A model generated the notes under the pieces. The model was not told where the DNA came from, ran no database searches, and saw only the letters and a list, made by a program, of their open reading frames with translations. Both the position numbers and the translations under genes were made by a program. From Cercophora sp. LCS_1 (taxonomy: Eukaryota; Ascomycota; Sordariomycetes; Sordariales; Lasiosphaeriaceae), in the NCBI GenBank assembly GCA_036250225.1, contig JAPZLL010000062.1, forward strand, positions 62,001-126,000: a stretch of 64,000 bases of DNA. The letters are read 5' to 3'. Positions 1 through 11,184 of the stretch are shown here, one piece after another (the first letter of the stretch is position 1; every line of letters begins with the position of its first letter).

Positions 1-649
1 AGAGGGCCGACACAAGGATGGCGTTGACTTTGGCAGATGTCTTCCAGCTCATGCCCGCCGCCTCAAATCGTTTGACGCGGTTGCGTATCGCCATCGCGCT
101 GATCGTCGGGCCAACCTATGCCGTCCGGCGATAAATCGAGTGCGAATGAGCATGATGCAAGTCTTGAGGTGAACACGTCCATTTTGACGGTTTGGAATGC
201 GAGCAATGCAGCTCCTGAAAGACGAGTGAAACTGGAAGGATTGGATCCCAGACGTCATTGCTGAACCGCGCGGCAAGAGCGTTGGCACAGGTCTTGGCAT
301 TCCTCCCGCGAACCTGGAAGAGAGCGCCGGTGCGGGGTTCCACAGTTCGGCCCCACTCGCCCGGGACAGTGCGCGGACTGTGTTCAACACATGATGCCAT
401 CGCCAAACACGTCGTCGACGGCGATACGATTCGAACCCAGCTGAGGAGCAACGCTTTAGAAGCGTTTTAACGACTTCTTTTAACCAAAAAAAGAGAGTTA
501 AAGAGAGCAAAAAGCTAGGTGCCTAATTTACTAAATTCCCGGAGGAATCGTTCTGCTAGGGAGCGCACTCGAAAGCCGTATTCAACGTCCGGTCCCCCGG
601 AAACGGTTTTCTAGGTTAGCAGGCCTGCAGGAGTAGAGCGACTCCTGAC

Positions 650-1719
650 TCCACTCGCCCATACACGCATCTTGTATGACAAGTCCGACTTGGAAACCTG
701 CCTAGGAGTTGGCCCCCATAAAGGACCTAAGCCAGATTTCCCAATCCTGCCCCGCCCCACCCTCCGCCTCGACGGCGACGTTCCCACTGCTGCTGCCATC
801 ATCCACGATAATCTTTTGCGATCCTGGCAGTGGGTTTCGTGCATCCATCTGGACGCGCCACCACCTTTCTGCCCCGACCTTGACAACCTAGACAACCGAC
901 CACCCGCGCAACCACCCCACGAAGATATCAACGGCCTCCGCGACGGCAAAAGCGGATTGGGTTTCCAAGTTTGACCACGCCGTCTTGATGCGACTTTCCG
1001 TTGCGCCCCAAGAACAAACTTGCAAGTCGCTGATGCATTTTCGGATCTTGCTAAGAAGCTAATAAATTACGGCTACTGATAGGTGTGACACCCATAAGAC
1101 ACCATCTCATCCCTACTTTTGCAACCAACTTCTCTTCCCATCGTGACAAACGAACAGCTCCCAACCCGAAGGGCAACCGCCGCAGCCCAAAAGACCTCCT
1201 GCCTATTTCGATCAAGAGCGAAGAGATGAAACATCACCGCACTGGTTGAAAATGACACCCCGAGTCCTACCCTCGCCCCTACAAGGAACCGCCCCGACGC
1301 CTCCCTCGAAACGAATCATCCGGAGGACGACGAGCAAGGCCCTATAGCCGTCATAACTACCGAAAGTTCCCCGCATACTGTCTCCGTACGACACACACAA
1401 CGCTTCCACCTACAGCTTCGCGTGCCACCTAGATCCTCTATCTGACCCCCACCGAAGCATTAACCGAGCCGCAATCTACACCAATATTGTCAGGGCTGCA
1501 AGCGAGGAAGGCAGTTCTCGGTCAACATGCTCGTGGGGTAAAGCCAAGACCGGCATCTGGCCTTGAAGGAGAAAGCGGACAAATGGCATCACTCGTTTCG
1601 CTTCCCCGGTTTCCAGTCGCCCGGGAGGAACTGGTGCCGTGAGGCAGTGGAACAACGGTTGCAACGGTTCTGGAAGCTCAGTTCGGCGCTTTAATATTAG
1701 GACCTCGTGGCAGGGCCAT
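650..1719 (+). other. Possible decayed coding region
   Basis: No intact gene is visible. A plus-strand frame is open for more than 100 codons up to a TGA at 972-974, then stays open to 1078 in the same frame, but has no ATG. Further on, short open stretches of coding-like composition (about 1248-1395, proline/acidic-rich; about 1568-1692, aromatic/basic) lie in different frames, broken by stops. This could be a degraded gene, or chance open frames in GC-rich DNA. No domain is recognised. Confidence 0.2.
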
Positions 1720-2074
1720 CCTTTTACCTGGGGCTTGGTTCCGGGTGGGTGTTGTGCTCTGCCGTTCTCTCTTCAGCGCCACCGTCAGGGCGATGGCGTC
1801 AGCTGGGTTCTATTTCTTTCCCCTATTACGCCGGGCATGTGCATCCGCATGCTTGGTCTGACGCTTTGCATTGATTTATGCTTATATTCCTGCTTGTCCT
1901 TCATCCGAGTCGCTCACGTCACACATGTGCGAGGAGAAGCAGGAATCTCGTATCATCGAATAACCCTCGAGCCGGACAACGTTCCAAAGAAGAACCCAAC
2001 CCTGGCCACGCAGGCACTGGTGGAGACTAGTGTTCTGGTTCTTGACCACCTGAACAGACTCACTTGCTGGACTC

Positions 2075-2489
2075 ATGGCCGTCGAGATATCTGCCGAGGT
2101 GTTGGTCGCCATTCTCACACTCATCGTGGCACTCCCTCCATCATGCCTAGTCATGTGGAAATACATCAAGAGGCGAAGAAGAGAGTCGCAGAGTTCATGT
2201 ATGTAAGTCAGCACAGCTCCGAACATCAATAACCCGACCAAGTCAGTACAGCTAACGATTCGGATACGGATACAGCCGAAACATCATCAAACTCAAGCCG
2301 AACTCCAGGTATCCCACTGGCGTTTCTCGTGATCCATCATGGCGAGACTGGAGTTCCGGGGCTACCGCTTGGGATACCGGTTCATCCTGGAAGAGATCCA
2401 TCTCTCACCAGCATTACACCAGAGAGGGCGGCTTTATGAGGCCTACGATGTGGACGAAATTTGTACATACCAGAAAGCTTTTTACATAG
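2075..2489 (+). CDS. Small single-pass membrane protein, unknown function
   Basis: I read this as a two-exon gene: 2075-2202 and 2276-2489, intron 2203-2275. The donor is GTAAGT, the branch-site match GCTAAC is at about 2251-2256, and the acceptor is ATACAG. The spliced frame encodes 113 aa. Residues about 7-27 form one hydrophobic segment (SAEVLVAILTLIVALPPS...), followed at once by a basic stretch KRRRR, so the C-terminal tail should face the cytosol. The tail is rich in Ser, Trp, Arg and His, with no recognised domain. An in-frame TGA lies just upstream of the ATG, which supports the start. The two exons lie in different frames and the reading phase works only after splicing. No function can be assigned. 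It is an orphan between non-coding DNA and the convergent gene at 3.5-5.2 kb. Confidence 0.5.
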
Positions 2490-3237
2490 ATATTGACAGT
2501 CTTTTGTGCTTTCACTTTTGAAACCCAACCTCTGGTTCGCTAGACTCACCCTCCCCTTTAACAGCTCCGATCAACCAAGGAGGAGCCGAGTCTTGTCGAA
2601 GGCCCTCATTGCAGGCTTCTGATTCTGGCCGCAGACAACATGTATCTGCCCCCCCGCATGAAAGTTCGGCGTGTAAACTTCCCAGGTGGATGACCCACCA
2701 TTTTCCCCGAGCTCAGCTCGAATCACACGATCTATAACCGATTGCAGGGAATTGCGCCCCACTCTCTACTTGGTAGGCGAATGATGCCCGCAATGCACTA
2801 GCCACGATCGACGAAGGTGTGGTGCCCGCAGCGGTGAACGATGCGCAACGCCATGGCACCACTGGCTTGCGAGGGGCTTAGCGTGCCCTGTGTCCTTTCT
2901 TTCTTTCTTTTGCAGCAAATCTCATATATACTACGTTCCCCGCTGGATATCAACGATGGCGAGCGTTTTTCGTGTACCAGACTTTGGGCCCATTTTGTTC
3001 GATGCTGCCTTCTTCCCGTTCCACGCGTTCACTTATTATCAGCCTTGGTATTATGGAGGTTAAGTGCCCTTGAGGGCGTTGTCGGGGTTGTAACTTTAGT
3101 ACTCTGACCACACCAACAACATGCTACACCATGTGGCAAATCTCCACGGTTTGGAGAAACACTGAACAGAAATGCAAGTGCCTCCCACTCTCCAACGTGC
3201 TGGTCTTCCCTCTGCGTTCCGGACTGAGGGAGTGCAT
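2490..3237. other. Intergenic, no gene recognised
   Basis: Between the small membrane protein and the convergent gene ending near 3.5 kb I see no convincing gene. A short TTTC repeat lies near 2897-2910. Open frames on both strands here look like chance overlaps. Confidence 0.4.
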
Positions 3238-3427
3238 ACCTGTTGTAAATGTAGTTCGACGTGCTAGCGCGCGCGTGGGCGAGGTCTTCCGGCAGTTCCT
3301 TCGAGCTCTGACGGAATATTTGCAGAAATTGATGGGTTTGAGGCACTGTCATCAGATCGGGAACTCGCTGCGACTTGTCCTCAATTTCTCCTATCGAGCG
3401 CTTGACCTTGGGTACCCGCCCGTCTCA
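3238..3427 (-). other. Coding-like tail downstream of the membrane protein gene
   Basis: Directly 3' of the gene ending at 3524, the minus strand has a stop-free, charged, coding-like stretch of about 60 codons (3424-3240), ending in a consensus-like GTATGC donor. If an intron at 3468-3527 (GTAGAT...TTAG) is removed, the upstream gene reads through in the same frame and meets only one stop, TGA at 3427-3425, before this stretch. It could be an exon of a longer ancestral protein cut by a nonsense mutation, or simply 3' UTR. No branch-site consensus is seen in the supposed intron. Confidence 0.25.
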
Positions 3428-3523
3428 TCTCCAGGGGTGCGCGCGGTGCTCCCCGAGGTATATTGCCCTAACGGTGGCATGAGAGTGTGAAACGCAGAGT
3501 TTTGTAACACCTATCTAAACTAT

Positions 3524-5216
3524 CTACCAGATCATGGCTGTCCAGAGCAAAGTCAACAAAGCCATGGTAGTCATTCCAGGCACAGACGCATTCTGAAGGT
3601 CACCTGGGTGTCCGTCAAGCCATTGGATGCTGAAAGTCACACAAAAAGCCAGAAAAGGGGTGAGACAGAAAGCAAAGTATACGAAGACCTTCGCAGCTGA
3701 CCGTTTTTCAACAGCAACAAGGCCCCAGAATAGCTCGCTGTACCCAACCGCCCCCTGAATTACGGCTTCTTTCCGTTTCGGAAATCGTCTTATCCGGTCC
3801 TTGGGTAGCCCAACGACGATATTGCACCGGTGGAATTTGTGCCACTTGGAGTCTAGGTCGTAACATCCATAAAACAAGTCGTGAAATTCGTGCGCGCTGA
3901 TAGGCGGCTCGGGGGAAATGGGTTTGGGATGGAATAAGTAGTCGGCCTCGTGCGGGGGTCTGGGAAAACCGAAGCTGTCTCCCGGCGCAAAGCGATTTGC
4001 ACGGTAACGCTCGACCTGTGAGGGAAAACGCAAACGCTCAGTCAGGGCGGAGAATAAATCCAACGAGACTTCGAGAACTTACGTGGGCAAAGCGGTAATG
4101 ATCGAACACGTCAACCGAGAGTAGCTGTCGGAAGAAGCCCCTGAGTTCGTGATATGCACCCCTCAACGCGATGAACAACGCTTCGGACTCCATACCACCG
4201 ACATCAATGTTCTTCAAGCGATAAGCTCTAGACTTGACGAGAACAAAGACGTAAGGTCCGCTGACAACTTCACCGACCTCGATGGCAGTTCCGACTTCGT
4301 CATTCTTCGGCGGCTGGAATGGCGAGTCTTGATTTGTGTCCTTCGCAGGCGAGTCGTCCTTTTCAGGTAAACCCGTCGAGTTTGATGAGCTAGGTGGTTC
4401 TCGTTTCCGAGTGTCCGAAGCTCGATGCTGAGCCAGTGTCTCAGGGGCATCTCTCGAAGACGCACCGTGAGAGCTCTGAGATTGCTGCTGGAACCTCCGT
4501 ACAGCCTCTACCTTTGCCTGGTATAAGAGAGCCTTGAAGCCCTGAGCGAAGACATTTGGGACATTGGTACGTCGCCTCCTATTGCACAGCTATAGTCGAG
4601 TTAGCTCGGGTGATAATAAGGACAGTGCTTTCCCCTGTCATACACATTCCCACGACATCTCAGCTTCGCCTTCTTCAAGTTGCACCACCGGCTGGCAGAG
4701 CGGCCACCAGCTCCATTCTCTCCCACTCGTCCTCTCCACGTATAGCTTCATTCTGTCCATCAGAGAAGTCGCATTGTTAGTTTTGACCCTGACGGTTGCT
4801 GGTCTGGCGTAGAAGATTTCGGAAACCAACTCCGAGAGAGCCGGCAAGTTGACCCGAACACCACTACTACCAATCTTGTCTAGGAGATCCAAGGTTGCGG
4901 ACCGGAAGGTCTCAGTGTAGAGGTCATCCCAGGGGTAGATGGAACCTGGATTGTGTCGGATTTCGCCAGAGGGATCATACAACGGGCGTTGTCGATCAGG
5001 TGGACGGAGCTGCTGGCCGGCTCGGGGTTCGTCGTATCCTCCGTGGCGGGTCACGCCCACAGAAGAACTTGCCGAGTACTGTCCAACGTTGGCAGACCGT
5101 TGCATGGGCTTTGAGAGCTGACCTCCTCCCCTAGAAGACGGGAACGATAGAGACATCATGGAAACCCGGTCTAAGTCTTGAAAAGGCGAGATGGAAGGCC
5201 TGCTGACGTTAGTCAT
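3524..5216 (-). CDS. Conserved fungal membrane protein with WWP and WxCxC motifs
   Basis: Three exons inferred: 5216-4644, 4589-4083 and 4015-3524; introns 4590-4643 and 4016-4082, phases consistent, 523 aa. The N-terminal 100 residues are Ser/Pro/Arg-rich and probably disordered. A middle segment has SGREWSWWP followed, across the first intron, by WECLC, resembling the WWP...WxCxCG pattern of a widespread uncharacterised fungal family; here the usual Gly after the second Cys is Asn. A charged linker follows, then one or two hydrophobic segments near the C-terminus (FVYFAFCLTPFLAFCVTF and the last 20 residues), suggesting membrane anchoring. The N-terminus is uncertain: an intron at 5203-5244 (GTAAGT...CTAAC...CAG) would remove this ATG, but no upstream exon in a compatible frame was found. 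The C-terminus may also extend (see 3238-3427). No biochemical function can be named. Confidence 0.6.
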
Positions 5217-5773
5217 CCTTGGCCGCTATTTTTCTCCGACTTACCCGTGATTCGAACCGGAAGAGCGTCAACCCAATGGAGATGTCGATTTCGTAAAACG
5301 ATCTGTGTTGAGATAAGCCTCCCACTCGACTGGAGACAAGGCTATGCGGTGATGGTGCGGGGTAAACCCGCTACGTGCAATACCTAGTGTGGAATATGAT
5401 TCAAGGGGGGTTAGAATCTTCATTTATGCGGAAAGAGGTTCGTGGTTAGCTCAATATCCTTGAGTTCACCCCACCTCTCCAACTGAAGCGGCCTCGCTCA
5501 CTTCATTCTCCAAGGGAAGCGGAGGAACAGTACTAGTTCGCACATTATGGCGCATTTCCCGCAGTCCCAACAGAGCAAACCAGTACAACATACACCAATT
5601 TCCCAGCATAAAACATCCTAGTATATCATAGACTAGCCGCTGCCGCTGTCGCTTGCAGTCACAAACCGGAAATGAAACTTGCAATCAATATACAGCATGC
5701 CTACCCTCGAAGATCCGGACCCAATTAGTGAACCCATCACTTTACGCCTCCAAGCATTTGATTACCTAAACTG
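5217..5773. other. Intergenic, no gene recognised
   Basis: This lies 5' of the gene starting at 5216 and 3' of the ankyrin gene ending at 5774. It probably holds the promoter and leader of the former. No further gene is supported. Confidence 0.4.
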
Positions 5774-6489
5774 CTACGCGGTCCTATACCTCCTCAAGCC
5801 CAAACCCCTCCCCCTCCCCCTCCCCTCCATCACCACCTCCCTCCTCTCCATCCCCAACAACCCCCGTATAGCGTCGACCCTTTCCCTCAAATCCGCCTCC
5901 CCGCCCATCATCGCTCCCACATCCTCACTTTGAATCCCCTCGTTGCTCGCTCCCAACGCGACCAAAAACCTCACAACCTCCACACGCCCAAGCGCCACCG
6001 CAATGTGCAACGCAGACAACCCCTGCTCGTCAGTCTCGTCCAAGCCGCGATCACACACCGCCCCGTTGCGGATAAACTGTCGACCTAGCAGAAACGAGGC
6101 AATGGTAACGTGACCACCCAAACAAGCAGCCATGAACGCGTCGTGGCCGAAGTTGTCGCGTAAACTAACGTCGGCATTGTGGTTGACAACAAAGGTGTGG
6201 ACCAAACGGAGGTGGCCTGCTTCGGCGGCAGCTATAAGGGGCGTTCGGGCGTCGGAGTCAAGGGTGTTGATATCGACGAGTCGGTTATTTGGTTCGCCGA
6301 GGGCGAGTAGTATTTCGCAGATGGCGAGCTTCCCGGCTGTTGCGGCGCAGTGGATCGGCTGTCGTCTTATTGTTTCCTCACGGGCTGTTGCTCCTTCGAG
6401 GGCTGTGGGGTCTGCTCCGTGGCGGATGAGATCGGGGTAAAGCTCTTCGACCGCCGGCCAGGTGACTTTGTGGAGGAGGGTGGAGAAGC

Positions 6490-6520
<31 letters not shown>

Positions 6521-7702
6521 GGAGGAGGAGGAGGAGGAGGAACGGATGGATGGGTCTGCGCCGGTATCAAGGAGAAGGCGGGCGATTGGGGGACTGCCCC
6601 GGGCTAGAGCTGCCCAGAGGACGGTTGGAAGCTCTAGGTCGTTGTGTTGGAAGTTGATGACTTCGGGGCCGAGGTTGAGCAGGTGGTTGAAGATGTTGTG
6701 GGAGGTGGAGTGGCCTCTCGCGTATCGCCAGAGGACTGTGTGTCCTTGGGAGTCTCGGGCATTTGCTCGATCGATTCGGGACTCGGCACAAGATACCTCT
6801 TCAGTGAGAAGGGCCGCAATAACCTCAACTCCGTCTCTGGCTTCTGCCAAATGCATTGGTGTTCGTCCTGCAAGGTCTTGTACTGTAACCCTAGCGCCGT
6901 GTTTGAGGAGGAGCTCGACAAGAGCCGTATCTGCGCTCTCAGAAGCGAGATGAAGGGACGTCATTCCGTTGTCTCTGGGAAGAGAGCTCGCAAAGTTGGG
7001 ACCAATGTTGCAGTCACGTAGCAGTATCTCAATGACGTCGAGATTGTGGTGACCATTGAGTCCCAGGTGTTGGATTCGGTCATGGACAAGTCCTATCATT
7101 GCCCTCTGACCTGTTCTGATGTCTTCTTCTGAGAGTTGTATTTGTACAGGAGGAGGAACGTCGGGCTGGGTCGGTCCATCGTGTTGTTGTTGTTGGTGGT
7201 GGTGGCTGTTTTCATTATTCCTACGACCCGCATGATTTTCCACATTTATTTGCCTATAAAGCCATTAGGTCAACAGTTCTTTGATACGAGACCCGAGTTA
7301 GATTGCTCACATGTTTAGACTATCCCTTAGTCGGTCGAACGACTCCATATGTCGGCGAATCTCCCTCTCTGCTTCTTCAAACCTGGGCAAGCTGCGAAAT
7401 CCCGGTACACGTCTACCCCTCACATTGGAGACAGCTTCCAGAAGCCTCAAGACTGCGGGTCTAACATTGTTGATACAAGTCGTCAGCTCGTTGACAATGT
7501 TGACGCCATGGAACAATTGCGACGGCTGATAGACGCGCAGCAGTGATGAGATGTGTGAAATCACCCCAAGCGTGATTCTCAAGTCCCGTTGGAGGCTAGC
7601 CAAGACCCTCGGTACTTCAACGAATGTCCGTCCGATGGCTGCAGCATCGCTGATAAGTTCGGCAAAGGCCAAGATGCCAGTGGCGATTGCGATCGGATCC
7701 AT
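5774..7702 (-). CDS. HeLo-like N-terminal domain plus ankyrin repeat protein
   Basis: Two exons: 7702-7311 and 7253-5774, with a 57-nt intron 7254-7310 (GTGAGC...TTTATAG). The ankyrin frame has no ATG of its own near its start and splicing joins it in phase to the upstream exon, giving 623 aa. The first 130 residues start MDPIAIATGILAFAELI, typical of the fungal HeLo-like / STAND N-terminal domain of NLR-like proteins. A His/Gln-rich linker follows, then a series of ankyrin repeats (TSLHLASESADTALVELLLKHGA, shortened: TSLHLA...LLLKHGA; TPLIAAAEAGHLRLV; SALHIAVALGRVEVV). An in-frame triplet expansion at about 6480-6542 encodes a Ser run followed by an Asn run. No NACHT or NB-ARC NTPase lies between the domains. 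By family, a role in self/non-self or programmed cell death signalling is plausible. The HET gene at 15.5 kb and other recognition-type genes are close by. Confidence 0.75.
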
Positions 7703-8170
7703 CAGGGGCGATGGATGTAAGCCGGCCGTTTCCCGGTGGAACTTTGGTTCATTTCGTGCATGTTCTGGGGAAGTGGGGTGCAGGAAAAATGTAAATCGGT
7801 GCCCAAAGAGTCGGCGCAGCCTCAACGGTCGGGTCGTCTGGCTGCCTTCGTGTCTGCCTTGGCGGGAGGTGCATACTGTCTGTCACACCGAAATCCCGCA
7901 CCACCGAAGCCGGGCACAGCCAGCGCCACAAATGCGACCACGGGATCAGGAGGTGCGCCAGCTCCCAGAAGCCAACGTTCTCAGTATTACCTTGGGCCTG
8001 ATTGGCGAAGGAGACGACCAGGAAACTGGCAAATGCAAGACATTGATGACATGCAGACTATTCGACAAAAGAGTGAGTATATTAGTGCTGTGTAACAAAT
8101 CATAAGGAACGCTTCAAACAGATAAAAGTCATTAGATCCCTCCTCCTCAAATGAACGACACCAAACCGCC
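7703..8170. other. Intergenic, promoter of the HeLo-like/ankyrin gene
   Basis: A 468-bp gap between two minus-strand genes. It should hold the 3' end of the protease-like gene and the promoter of the HeLo-like/ankyrin gene. Open frames on both strands have no gene-like features. Confidence 0.4.
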
Positions 8171-9800
8171 TTATTGCCGTCCGCTTGTCCTCCCACTGGC
8201 CCAAGCATGAATAATCTGTCCAAAGCCGCCCCCGCGAGGCACATCCGGTGGTGCAGGTCCCGGAGGAGTCGGGCCAGGATCAGCTGAACCGTCGCGATTC
8301 TGGTTCCGAATGTATCTCCTGTAAAACCATATGAGAACAGCCAACATGCCGAGAGTGACAAACGCTAGAGCGGACACGCCAGCTATGAGACCGATAGTAG
8401 TCTTTCTGTCGGTGCCTTGAGAGCCGGAGCTGGAGCAAGGCCCTGAGGGCGTGAGGACTGGCGCGATATCACTTCGCTGCTTTTGCTTTGCGAGTGCGAA
8501 CTTTTCCTTGTCCCAGTCAACGTAGAGGTAGACCTAGCAGAGGCTCAGCAATGAAACCAACTGTATAATTGGTAGGTTAATGACTGACCTGGGATAAAAA
8601 GGCTTTCCCCAGCACAGCCGAGTCTTCAAGAGGATCGGACCGGAACACCCCAATCTCGGTGTACTCTGGCGCCACAGCAAACTTCCCATCCGTATCCAGG
8701 CCACGAAGTGGGTTGACAAGCTCGTGCGACGGGATGATGACAGTAAACTTGTTCTCGATCGTGATTTCCATCGTCATTGTGAGCTCGGTACTTGACGGAA
8801 ACACGAGTCCCTCTTCCAAGTTGTAGAGACCGGGATAATCAGCACGGTTCACCAGTTTGATGCCGGCTGCTCTGATGATATCGTTGACTTTGCTTGGCCC
8901 CAGGCGGAGGTGGGTATCATAGCTGCATTGTCTCAGTAAGACGATCTTTGGCGAGTTGTTAATCTCCTACCTCTCGATACAAAAGCCGCTAGTGACTGTC
9001 GAGTCGTTATACCTCAAGGGAGCCACCTCGGTGCCATTAACCGTCATTCTGATGGTCAAGTCCGTAGTTGAAACTTGCAAAGGACACTGCCTCTGCTTGA
9101 CAGGCCGCTCGCCGCGGTTGAAAGGGAAATAGATCAAGTTTCCTTCGTAGCTGTTGTCGTCCTTCCCTCCTAAAACCAAGCTCCCTTCTCGAGGAAAGAG
9201 GTAGCTGGTGGACCCAACATTCACGCTCCATGATCGGCCGGTGATGACGTCCTTGTCCACCAACTCGGTGAGCAGTGATGACTCGCCGCCCAATCCAATA
9301 TGGTGCAGCGAGTGGTTCGTTCCCTGGGTTACAACGCCCTCAAGGGTGGTGATGGTCCGACCTCCCAGGTTCAGAGGGGCCTTGAGGGCGTGTTTGAAAG
9401 GATCAAGGCCCTCAAGTCTCATGAGCGTCACCCAACTCGGGTTAAGCGTCATCAACTCGCTGATCTGTCCGTCTGCGTTGAAAGCGCTGAAGTCGTTCCA
9501 GTCTATTAGTCCTCCTCTGCGTGAGCTGCATTGACGTTGTGAGATTCTAGGGTTTTTGAGTCCGTCATCCTCGCAAAGCTCCCGGGACATGAACAGAGTT
9601 GAGTTAGAGACGGTACTAACAGCGCCGCACACCTCTGCTTGCACTGTCTCGCCGATTCCGAGCTGGATTCCATATGCTGAGATGCCGGGTATCGAACAGT
9701 TGCCTATGACAAGCCGTATTGGAAGACCTGTAGCACATGTTTGCTGGCTGGCGACTGGCGAGAGAAAGGTGAAGACGAGGGCGGCGTGAGTGAGAAGCAT
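8171..9800 (-). CDS. Membrane-anchored aspartic-protease-like (A1 fold) protein
   Basis: Three exons: 9800-8971, 8922-8589 and 8533-8171; introns 8923-8970 (48 nt) and 8534-8588 (55 nt); 508 aa. MLLTHAALVFTFLSPVAS is a good signal peptide, which fixes the start at 9800 although the frame is open upstream. The body follows the pepsin A1 fold: RRGGLIDW, LGGRTITT, a GLGGESSLLTELV helix, then SLVLGGKD and, near the end, VLGKAFLSQVYLYVDW, matching the C-terminal strand LGxxFLxxxYxxxD. The catalytic D(T/S)G motifs of active pepsins are not visible, so it may be an inactive or ligand-binding member. After the A1 domain come a short stalk, one transmembrane helix (TIGLIAGVSALAFVTLGMLA) and a Pro/Gly-rich cytosolic tail. 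It therefore looks like a type I surface protein, possibly receptor- or yapsin-like in topology. Substrate unknown. Confidence 0.75.
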
Positions 9801-11184
9801 CTCGTGAAACAGTTTCCGTACTGCTGTCAGTATCTCGAGAAATCTGGACCGTGGGACGTCGTAGCCATGAGAGGAGGTTATTCGCGCAGATAGCATCCAG
9901 AGCCTGATGACAAACGACGTCTTTCCAGGCAACGCCCCAGTGGCCGCAACTTGACACAGCCAGCCGCCCTCCAATCTGTGGTGCAGGCGCCACAGCGCTA
10001 TCGAGTGCAGAATATTCTTGTTCGGGGTTAGCATGAACGCCATATCGTTTCCGATTTGATCAGCTGCAGGCCCATTGGCCTGGTTGAGTTATAAAGCACT
10101 GCATCGCCAATGAGCGATGATTTGGGTGCGGGGAAGGCCTGAGCGACAGGTCGGTCGCCTGCAGGAATGCGCAACACGTCTCATCCATTCCCGACTTTGC
10201 AGGAGCACATCGTCCGTCAAGCCGTTGAAACTGGTCAGAGATGATCCCTCTTCCGATTCTATAACAATTTCGGCGGCATAGAGATCCTGTTTCTAGCTGA
10301 GAAAAAACTACTCCAAGACTTTAACGAACTGCAAATGCATTTTGTCTTGTCTTGGACTAGGCAGCCTCGACCAAAGGTGTGGGCAACCCGGGTCGAATAC
10401 ATTGCACAGCCACCCAGCGCCTCCCTCCCAAGACAGCTTGGCGGCGAAGGCCTCCTCGCCAATGTGCTCTGCTGATGTTCACACCGGGCTGCAAGTCGCC
10501 TCGCCCAGCTGCCGACATCGTCTCCTTCATTAGACTTGAAGCTAAACTGACCGATTTGGTCACCTGCTTGTCAGAACGCTGAGTTTGAAATGAAACGTCG
10601 GCGGTCAATTTGTCTGCACTAGAGTCGGTGATGAAGGCTACTTGCGTTTGGCTCACTCTCAGCACCACATATGTTGATTTCAAGCAAGTTGGGTTCTTGG
10701 GCTTGCTTCTGTCACTCAATGTTTTGAACAAGACACCAGTTTGCGTTTACCGCCATTGATGTGTTCATCTACAATACAACACGAGATTGTATGCTCAGTG
10801 AGAAGCTGATAAAGACGGCATGTAAATGACAATTTGCAATTCCATGCACTTTTACAAGAGACCTTTTGTAGATTGTTGCGGGCATATACTGATCATTTTC
10901 TTGGCTGTTGATGACTTGCAAGAGAATAGAAGTCGTGGTTATCGTCAGGATGAGCTTGAACGGGTTTGGGATCTCGGCTTCGGCTGTATACTCCCATCGG
11001 GAAATCCACCCGGATTTATCCACCTCTAACATGCGTTCGCTTCTTGCCTCCAAATTCTCCGTGAGCTCATATCCCGGTTAATATCCCGAGAGCCTCCTCT
11101 TCAACATAGACCTCAACCTTTGCACTCAAGTGACACCTCTATCTCCATCCCCTCTTGGTCACTCACGAGTAGTCTCCCATCACG
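9801..11184. other. Intergenic, divergent promoters
   Basis: A gap of 1.4 kb between two divergently transcribed secreted-protein genes. Open frames here look non-coding. It should contain both promoters. No specific site is recognised. Confidence 0.4.

Noticed and set aside
427..480. tRNA-like segment on the minus strand (TTCGAA loop, stem AACGCTT/AAGCGTT)
   Set aside because: No D arm, and the T stem does not pair. The stem is a simple hairpin; no tRNA can be supported.
49..510. Minus-strand open frame of 153 codons and an overlapping 111-codon frame
   Set aside because: Two overlapping frames of unusual composition, no domain; cannot decide that either is real.
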